From Symsagittifera roscoffensis (lineage: Eukaryota > Xenacoelomorpha > Acoela > Convolutidae): a stretch of DNA of 64,000 bases. Positions 57,453-64,000 of this stretch are shown piece by piece. The notes under the pieces are model-generated. The model was given only the letters and a program-made list of their open reading frames with translations. It was not told the origin of the DNA and did no database searches. The stretch spans positions 5,984,386 through 6,048,385 of the forward strand of contig NC_087063.1 in NCBI RefSeq assembly GCF_963678635.1. Reading direction: 5' to 3'. The stretch's first letter is position 1. Each line of letters opens with the position of its first letter. A program made the translations under genes and the position numbers.

Positions 57453-57906
57453 GTCCTGAATATTAAAACTAAGAAACTTTGTGGTTAGAAAGAACAATGT
57501 AACAACCTCCCTCTTCGAGAGATTACTCAAGTCTTTCATGTCACCACAAAGTGATCAGTTTTCCTAAGTGATTAAAAACAATCATGCAGGCTTGAATATT
57601 TAAATATACTCTTCTCTTAAGCCTTTCTAAATAAATAATAAGTGTCTCTAAAGCCACTTCTGCTAAAATCAAAATGCAAATTTTTAAATGCAACAATTTC
57701 AGAACTCAACAAAATGTTTCAGTTTTCAATTACAACTTGGTTGCTTGGTTTCTCACTTGAGTTTTTCACACACATAAAACAATTCCGAGTTTTGACTTTC
57801 CTTCATCATTCCTTTGTTCTCTTCTTTTTTCGTCGTTTAGAAGTTCTAAAACTTCTAAATTCTTCTAATTTTCTTTCTTGTTGCCTCTTGTTTTCTCGAC
57901 CATTCA

Positions 57907-60900
57907 TCAATGTTCCATTTCCTCCTCCTGCGATGCTGACTCCGCACTTTCGGTTTCCGTGTCTTGTAGCACGTCGTTGACTATCCTGACGCTGTTGGAA
58001 GCCGTCCTCCAACACTTCTGCTCTTCTACCCTCTGTTTACAGCAAGGTAGGGGATCCACGTTGGATTCTCTGTTTCTACAGAAGCTGTTGTGGAGACACA
58101 ACGTCACGTTTCTCTCCAGGTCTTCTTTCAGCATTTCTGCCTTCTCATTTCCACTACGCTCACTCGTTCTGGAAATTCTTTTCACAGCGGTGGTCACTGC
58201 ATTCCGATGAGTCACGAAAGCTCGCTTGAAAGCTCCTGCCCCAATGTCCAGCTGATATTCACTGTACACTCTGCCATGCTTCGACATATGCTTTTTCGCA
58301 TACTCGTACAACCACGCAGTCATGTTAGCTCTGAACCATGGCATCAATCGTTTTCTTGCCCATATCTTCTTCACTTCCATCGGAATGTTTAGAACTTTGC
58401 ACATTGTCTCAAAAAGATCTAAATCTTTTAGACAATCTAATTTCCGCAATTGTTCTCTCGTTGGTGCCTCCTGTCTATTATTTTCTCTAACATGAGCTTC
58501 CAGCCATCGTATCGCCATCATAACTCCCACTATCACTATTGTTACGGGCTGTGATGAATCTGGTAAACCCATGGAGAGCAGCTCTCCAGAGTCCCAGATC
58601 AACATCAGATTACTACGCTTGGGATACCACCAGGTCTGCAGCAAGCAGTGGCAAGGAAACTCATCATGCGTCAACATGATGCTCCTCCAATTACGTTTTC
58701 CCGAAGCTTCCAGCAATGGTTCCACTTCCATCATCACTCGGTGGATTTCATCATTCTCATCTACTGCATTGTAATCTGTGACAGTTGATCCTCTCTGTTT
58801 CTGTTTCTCAAAGTCACTGAAGTTCCCGCTCACATATCCCATGAACTTCTTTCCCAATATTGACTCCAACTCTTCTTTGGTTCTCTCTGGAACTGCTGAG
58901 AACATCTTACATAGTAATTCGTAGGACTTTTCAGACATTCTCGCCAACCTCACACACTTCGGCACTGAAAAGGCTTGATCCACAATCGTTCTTGTACTCT
59001 TCACGTCCACAGCTACGAAATGTACAGGATATCTGCTCTTGCACATTGGAGCCAACGTTGAACCCACCAAATATTGTGCTCCTGATGGTCTACAATAAGT
59101 TTCGCTGTGTCTGATGTTCATCTCTGTTTCGATGGCCTCCCTCCATTTTCCTATGTACTTCTGCTCAGTCTGCAGAACTCCTGGGAATACTTCTACACTG
59201 ATGGCTGTGACCACTTCATGTTTCTGTTCTAGATTCAACAGTGACTCTAAAGAACCAAACATGCTGTAGAATCCTAGTGCAGTCACTAGATTCACATCAG
59301 TTCCTCCATGGCAATCTGCTATCAGTTCCGTTTCCGTTCTTGCTTTCATCACCACATTTCCAAACAATACTGTCAATTGCTTATGTTGTTTTCCCAGGGT
59401 TTTCACACAGTCTAAACTTCCACAAACGTGACCCTCCAGTCCACAGACTTCCGCCAGACAGCTACCAGGTTTGACCCAGTCTTCTGGTCCCCAGCCAGGC
59501 AACTCCACTTTATCTTCTCCGTTGCACTTAGAGGCTGTTATCATCACATTATATATGATGTTAAGGTCACGCAGGTTACAGTCTGCACTCAGTTCCTTCT
59601 GTACGTCTTGTGTCGCACGTAATATTGAGTCAGCGTTGGGACTAGGACACCATGATGGCCTCATCAATTCCCACACTGCCATCAAGCTCGTTCTCAGTAC
59701 TTCATCTGAGAATCCCAACCCAAACTCCACTCTCTTGTCGGATTTTGGTACTGAAGGTGCAGTCACCTCTTCTTCCAAGACCAGTCCCAATTTGGCCTGT
59801 GGATTGTTAACGCTCTTGATCGTTACAATTCTGGACGTCCAGAACCTTAGTAACACCGCCTGCTCATAATCAAAGAAGCAATCACGTATGTCTTCACTCA
59901 GGAAAGGATTGTACGCTATCCCTATGATCCCAGATACGTAGCTATATGACTTCTTCTTGATCGGTCCACAGTATTCACTGGATTTCGGCAATGCTCCCAT
60001 AGACTCTTTAGTGAGTCTCAGCTCCTTGTTTGAGAATCTCCTGATCTCATCTATCTTTTTCATGGGTTCCAGTTCTTCAGGTTCTTTCATGTTCACCCTC
60101 ATCGGTTTACTTTGCTGCATGTCCAGCAATGCCAGCAAGAACAAGGCTTTCGTTCCTTCATCGCCTTCCCTCAACATTCTAACACAACTGTTTAATGCAG
60201 GTACTGAAATCTGCTCTATCAGGAATCGAATGAAACAGAGAGCATCTCTCCGCTTCGCACACGCTACTGCTGCTCCCTCCTGGACTATCAGATCCCTCAG
60301 ATTTGTCATAAGGAACACCTTTTCTTCTTTTGACCTCTTTCTTTCTTCTGAGTCATATTCTTCGCGAGTCAGTCCCATCATGCACCAGGCGAACCTGAGT
60401 TGTAACTCTGTCCTTACGTAAGGTACTGCCACGAGAGCATGTATTCTTGGCGTAGTCCTCATTTCTTCTTCGAAATACCTCAATACTACTGCTTTCCATG
60501 GAAGGCTCACCAACTGCTCGATCGTCTCCGCCTGTACGTCAGACGACGCCAAAGTTCCGTACGCCTTCTGCTTGAGGGTGGTGCCTTGCAACATTGTTTC
60601 CAGATAACCCTCCATGGCTTTTTCTTCTTCCAGGGCCATTACATGCCCTCTAGCCGAGTTTCGGTATTCCAACATTTCCATGTATCCACCGGTGGGTTCA
60701 TCTATCGACACTGTCTCAGACACTGTCAGTCTGTTGTATTCCACTGGTGTTAGTTGTCCTGCAACACTTCCCTTTCCATGATTCATGGGAGATGGCTTGA
60801 AGTCCCTCATTTTACTCTCTCCACATTGACTGAGTATTTCTATTTCTAAAGTCGCTCCAGTCAGAGTGCGGTCACTCCTTTTGGATTTATAACCGGTTGA

Positions 60901-63900
60901 CTTTATTCCCGCCATGAGAATGGGTGGCACCATCGCAATATCAGTTAATATTCTATCTGTGCCTGACAATTGATAATCACCTTGCCCCAAATCCATGACC
61001 TCCTCGACTCGTTTTCTTTTCGCTGAGTTACCAGCTTTCATCGATATTTCCGAATCCACTTTCGTCTTTCCAATCCTCCTCGGCATCACTCTGCTGCCTA
61101 ACTTCATCTTCATCGCATTGATTTTATCAATCACCATTTTCGATCGTATCGTCCCTCTCCTGGTTCTTGACAGATACACCACCTCTCCTTCATCGTCCTG
61201 CGGTGTCATCTTGATGGGAGAATTCGCTTCACTCTCATCAGTGGCTGAGTCGATCAATAACTCACTCAGTCTCCCTTCACACTCATCAAGCTTGTCAAGT
61301 ACTTCCCTCATCAAGGGTTGATTGAGACCTGTTTTGAGAATGGACTGGGTCCCATAGCTCTGAATCACAGTCCAGACTTCTTCCATGAACGCCACTCTGT
61401 CCAGCTTACATCCCGTCCTACTCTCGTGGTCTCGGTGATGTACTTCCCATTCTTCTTCGGGTAGCGTTCCCAAGAAAGGTACTCTGGCTGAGGCCTCTAT
61501 TCTTCTCCTCCGAGGTGATTCCATGAGGAGTCTCTGATCGTTATTTCTTGAATTGCCAGGAGAGCTGCTCTCCGGCAAATTCCGTTTCATTTCCATAAAG
61601 GCTGACGGAGGCTCCAGTGTCGAGGTGCCTTCATCCAGCTCCGTCGTTTCCAACATATCCGCATTGTTTTCAAGATCACTGAAGATGTTGAAATCCAGGC
61701 TGGATGTTCCTCCTATCGATGCCCTGTCGTCTTCCCCACCAGCTTGATCTTGTTGCATGGGTTCTTCAGTCTGACGGCTTCCACCCTGTCCGTCATCTCC
61801 TTCTGACTTGTCCCTATTCGAGTTCGATGGTCCTTGTTCGTCTTTGTCGGCTTCTTCCTGGAATCTCGGTAGAAGCAATGTACCGGCCGACTTATCTTCC
61901 TCTTCTCCATGGACCACTTTGATTTCTTCACAGCCGAAGGGTGCTAGGAAAATTCTCGTCTGCAATACTCCCGCAACTTTCATCTCTTTTCTCACACTGG
62001 TCAGGATTACTGAGGCTTCAGGCAATTCAGTCCTGCCTCTCATCCTCATTGGAGCTAAGCCTAGTCCCCTCCATTCCTCATCAAATCTTCCAGGCTTGGG
62101 AGTAGCAGCGTTGCTTATTCGCCTTCTCGTCGCTTGATCCGTGTACGCAAATCGTGTGTACTGTAACACGGCGGCATTTCTCCCCACGAAGTATGGATCC
62201 ATCGTCGCCGAGAAATTCCCTACTCTCCTTTCATTGGTTTCGAATGCTCTCAACCTAGGAGTTTGTACTACGGAGACTGCTCCGAGCAACATCCTTCTTA
62301 TCAGAGGGAATTCAGGGATTGCTTCTGGTAGCTTCTTGTAATCGCCCCAGTCCTTCGTCTCTTCTCTCACCTTGTGATACGCTGCTGTGAGACGAGGCAC
62401 TCTGGTTATTTCACCACTCGTTTTGTCATAGGGCCTCAGATTCCAAAGCTTTGGAAACACCTCGATGTGTCCTCTTTCTACTTCTCCCATGCGGTCACAG
62501 AAGTGATCGTCAAAATTGATGACTGTCATTTCCGGCTCCGATATTTTCGCAAACAACAGATCTTCACTCATGAGCTCCCGCAGTGCCTGCTGCTCACACC
62601 AGTTCAGTGTACTACCGTCCACTGCCGATATGAGGTTCAAGTGCAGCACCGACCTCCTATATGCTTCCACTTTAACGTCAGGGAACGCAAAGGTGACTGC
62701 TGGTCCATAGATCACTGTCACGAACTCCGTGACTCCTCTGATCAGCGCCAAGGGATCGGTCCTCATAGCTAAGCTCAAATCTGTTAATAGCGGCATGCCT
62801 CCAACATGTCGTCTAACATCTTCTTCTCTTTCAATTGTCTCGTCTTCTCCTGTTCCAAAGCGATTTTGCTGCAAGAGATATTGGATCAGAGTGTGTCTCA
62901 GGTCTCTTATTTTGTTCCACGAGTCCGTGGATTTCTGCATATCCAGATTCCTCACTCTCTCTTTCATCTGCTCTGGACAACGTGCCAGTTTCATTAGTCC
63001 TCCCAAGTTTCCGTGGGTTATTGCGATCAATGTCAGAAGTCCATCTAGTCGCAGGTTCTGTATTCCATCCGTAAGCAGTATCGCCGGTCCTTTCACGAAA
63101 TTCTCCGCTCCAAATGTCACGAACAAGGCTATTAATTCCACTATCGATACTTTCACTACTGCTTGGAGGAATTCCTTTATCAAATAGTGCGAGACTTTCG
63201 GGTAGACTTTTGCCAAGAAGGACGCGGTCCATCCGGCTCCCAACCCTTCTAGCAGGCTGTCTGTCCTTTCAAATCCCTCCTGTCCTTTCACTTCCTGGGT
63301 CCAGAAGGTCTCCAGAGTAACTTGACACATTCTGTTCACGAACTCAGCGGTCTTTTCTCCGGCATTTTCCGCCAGGTTCACTTCTTCCAGCAAGTAGGCG
63401 TGTATCTTGGTGATCATTACTGGGCCTTGCTGAAAAGCATCAGCACCCAATGCCGCTACTCTAGGATTCAGGTGTAGCCACTGGTTTGCTTCCGGCTTGG
63501 TTCTCAGAACCATCGCCTCCAGTTGAGCTCTGGTCTCCAGTGAATTCTTTCTTCTCGTATCTTCACTCGCCACTTCCATTGCTCGGAACCACAAGTCGTT
63601 GGACATTGCCGTGATCACCCGATGGTCGTCATCTATTCCTGGTTTCAATTTGAGCTGCCGACTGAAATTGGACAGTTCCAACCCCAGCACCTCGTCCAAC
63701 ATCAACATGTGTAGCGCGTGGTCCTTAAATCCTCTCATCGCGTTTGAGATATCTGACCATATTGCAGGCAGTTCAGCCTTAAGTGGCCTCAGGTTCTCCA
63801 CTTCTATCATGCGATTCGGGGCTGATATGATCACATCATATTTTCCTTCCGAAAGTAAGGCTACCATCGCATACACAAACTTCAGTCCATCCGGGAGATG

Positions 63901-63987
63901 TGCATATCCCGGAGACAACGCAAATACTACCTTCAACGTCACTTTATTGAATGATCCCTCCTTCGTCGCATCCACCACTTCACCCAT
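57907..63987 (-). CDS. Giant intronless ORF, at least 2026 codons, unknown function
   Basis: An uninterrupted minus-strand frame begins at ATG 63987 and ends at TGA 57907-57909. Codons upstream of that ATG stay open to the window edge, so the true start may lie outside. I recognise no domain. The N-terminal 690 residues look globular, with a hydrophobic helix near 275-290 (VSIVELIALFVTF). Residues about 700-830 are acidic, Ser/Gln-rich and probably disordered (EEADKDEQGPSNSNRDKSE). Basic NLS-like clusters follow (ESPRRRRIEA, AKRKRVEEV). Two further globular parts span about 1150-1520 and 1550-1900 (PVTIVIVGVMMAIRW near 1815), then a Cys-rich basic stretch and an acidic end. No polymerase GDD/GDN box, transposase triad or helicase motif was found. 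Base composition is near balanced, unlike the AT-rich flanks. A large transposon or virus-derived gene, or a recently acquired one, are the main options. Confidence 0.8.
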   Translation of the reverse strand: MGEVVDATKEGSFNKVTLKVVFALSPGYAHLPDGLKFVYAMVALLSEGKYDVIISAPNRMIEVENLRPLKAELPAIWSDISNAMRGFKDHALHMLMLDEVLGLELSNFSRQLKLKPGIDDDHRVITAMSNDLWFRAMEVASEDTRRKNSLETRAQLEAMVLRTKPEANQWLHLNPRVAALGADAFQQGPVMITKIHAYLLEEVNLAENAGEKTAEFVNRMCQVTLETFWTQEVKGQEGFERTDSLLEGLGAGWTASFLAKVYPKVSHYLIKEFLQAVVKVSIVELIALFVTFGAENFVKGPAILLTDGIQNLRLDGLLTLIAITHGNLGGLMKLARCPEQMKERVRNLDMQKSTDSWNKIRDLRHTLIQYLLQQNRFGTGEDETIEREEDVRRHVGGMPLLTDLSLAMRTDPLALIRGVTEFVTVIYGPAVTFAFPDVKVEAYRRSVLHLNLISAVDGSTLNWCEQQALRELMSEDLLFAKISEPEMTVINFDDHFCDRMGEVERGHIEVFPKLWNLRPYDKTSGEITRVPRLTAAYHKVREETKDWGDYKKLPEAIPEFPLIRRMLLGAVSVVQTPRLRAFETNERRVGNFSATMDPYFVGRNAAVLQYTRFAYTDQATRRRISNAATPKPGRFDEEWRGLGLAPMRMRGRTELPEASVILTSVRKEMKVAGVLQTRIFLAPFGCEEIKVVHGEEEDKSAGTLLLPRFQEEADKDEQGPSNSNRDKSEGDDGQGGSRQTEEPMQQDQAGGEDDRASIGGTSSLDFNIFSDLENNADMLETTELDEGTSTLEPPSAFMEMKRNLPESSSPGNSRNNDQRLLMESPRRRRIEASARVPFLGTLPEEEWEVHHRDHESRTGCKLDRVAFMEEVWTVIQSYGTQSILKTGLNQPLMREVLDKLDECEGRLSELLIDSATDESEANSPIKMTPQDDEGEVVYLSRTRRGTIRSKMVIDKINAMKMKLGSRVMPRRIGKTKVDSEISMKAGNSAKRKRVEEVMDLGQGDYQLSGTDRILTDIAMVPPILMAGIKSTGYKSKRSDRTLTGATLEIEILSQCGESKMRDFKPSPMNHGKGSVAGQLTPVEYNRLTVSETVSIDEPTGGYMEMLEYRNSARGHVMALEEEKAMEGYLETMLQGTTLKQKAYGTLASSDVQAETIEQLVSLPWKAVVLRYFEEEMRTTPRIHALVAVPYVRTELQLRFAWCMMGLTREEYDSEERKRSKEEKVFLMTNLRDLIVQEGAAVACAKRRDALCFIRFLIEQISVPALNSCVRMLREGDEGTKALFLLALLDMQQSKPMRVNMKEPEELEPMKKIDEIRRFSNKELRLTKESMGALPKSSEYCGPIKKKSYSYVSGIIGIAYNPFLSEDIRDCFFDYEQAVLLRFWTSRIVTIKSVNNPQAKLGLVLEEEVTAPSVPKSDKRVEFGLGFSDEVLRTSLMAVWELMRPSWCPSPNADSILRATQDVQKELSADCNLRDLNIIYNVMITASKCNGEDKVELPGWGPEDWVKPGSCLAEVCGLEGHVCGSLDCVKTLGKQHKQLTVLFGNVVMKARTETELIADCHGGTDVNLVTALGFYSMFGSLESLLNLEQKHEVVTAISVEVFPGVLQTEQKYIGKWREAIETEMNIRHSETYCRPSGAQYLVGSTLAPMCKSRYPVHFVAVDVKSTRTIVDQAFSVPKCVRLARMSEKSYELLCKMFSAVPERTKEELESILGKKFMGYVSGNFSDFEKQKQRGSTVTDYNAVDENDEIHRVMMEVEPLLEASGKRNWRSIMLTHDEFPCHCLLQTWWYPKRSNLMLIWDSGELLSMGLPDSSQPVTIVIVGVMMAIRWLEAHVRENNRQEAPTREQLRKLDCLKDLDLFETMCKVLNIPMEVKKIWARKRLMPWFRANMTAWLYEYAKKHMSKHGRVYSEYQLDIGAGAFKRAFVTHRNAVTTAVKRISRTSERSGNEKAEMLKEDLERNVTLCLHNSFCRNRESNVDPLPCCKQRVEEQKCWRTASNSVRIVNDVLQDTETESAESASQEEEMEH

Positions 63988-64000
63988 CGACTCCAGGATG

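Larger units (their letters stand above)
56214..57906. other. Region downstream of the giant ORF: hairpin and direct repeats
   Basis: This stretch holds a 13-bp perfect hairpin at 56722-56753, two CCAATCCGGAAGGCT words at 56676 and 56998, and a direct repeat (GGACAGTCCTGCCAACCAAC) at 57348 and 57380. A C tract lies at 56497-56507. A minus-strand open frame at 56886-57116 (LSGEYVTFDQNVKNAISAEF) is fairly protein-like but unassigned. The 3' UTR of the giant minus-strand ORF probably occupies part of this stretch. Confidence 0.4.

Noticed and set aside
57642-63320. Many plus-strand frames of 60-154 codons opposite the giant ORF
   Set aside because: Shadows of the long, balanced-composition minus frame; none shows a domain or continues across its neighbours.
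57907-63987. Idea that the giant ORF is an RNA-virus polymerase or mononegavirus-type L protein
   Set aside because: No GDD, GDN or SDD box with flanking palm motifs, no helicase P-loop and no methyltransferase tetrad was found on reading the whole translation.

Overview
The window is AT-rich metazoan nuclear DNA. Genes have GT-AG introns, and the proteins are animal ones: purple acid phosphatase of the ACP7 type, atlastin, the F-box/RhoGEF protein ECT2L, and TFIID subunit TAF6. Intergenic and intronic DNA is littered with hAT, BEL/Pao, LINE-like, SINE and foldback repeats. The phylum cannot be fixed from the sequence; an invertebrate fits best.

Layout. 0.6-1.2 kb: a dead hAT transposase. 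2.3-11.1 kb (+): a five-exon purple acid phosphatase whose long introns hold repeats, including a 299-bp foldback. 13.2-14.6 kb (-): an intronless atlastin-like GTPase, probably a retrocopy. 18.3-22.2 kb (+): a three-exon ECT2L homologue (F-box, DUF4347, DH, PH). 22.65-29.3 kb (+): a decayed BEL/Pao retrotransposon followed by a second LTR plus leader and the start of gag, which looks like the stump of a tandem copy. 29.9-31.0 kb (+): a frame-broken coding remnant of unknown origin, possibly an endogenised viral structural gene. 31.8-46.6 kb (+): a tandem array of roughly 2.95-kb units, each carrying a three-exon gene for an unrecognised protein with an acidic N-terminal exon, a KLxxDNx heptad-repeat exon with a basic NLS-like tail, and a C-terminal exon. 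Almost every copy carries lesions; the third is the best preserved. 46.8-48.1 kb: unassigned ORF fragments and an interspersed repeat dimer. 48.6-55.4 kb (-): a complete six-exon TAF6. 56.0-57.9 kb: a LINE-like tail, hairpins and direct repeats. 57.9 kb to the window edge (-): one uninterrupted reading frame of at least 2026 codons, visibly richer in GC than its surroundings and with no domain I recognise.

The housekeeping genes are unrelated to one another and show no operon logic. The two items most worth follow-up are the giant intronless ORF and the tandem array. The array is unusual because both ends break at the same place in the unit, four copies share one frameshift, and the copies are mosaics of each other.
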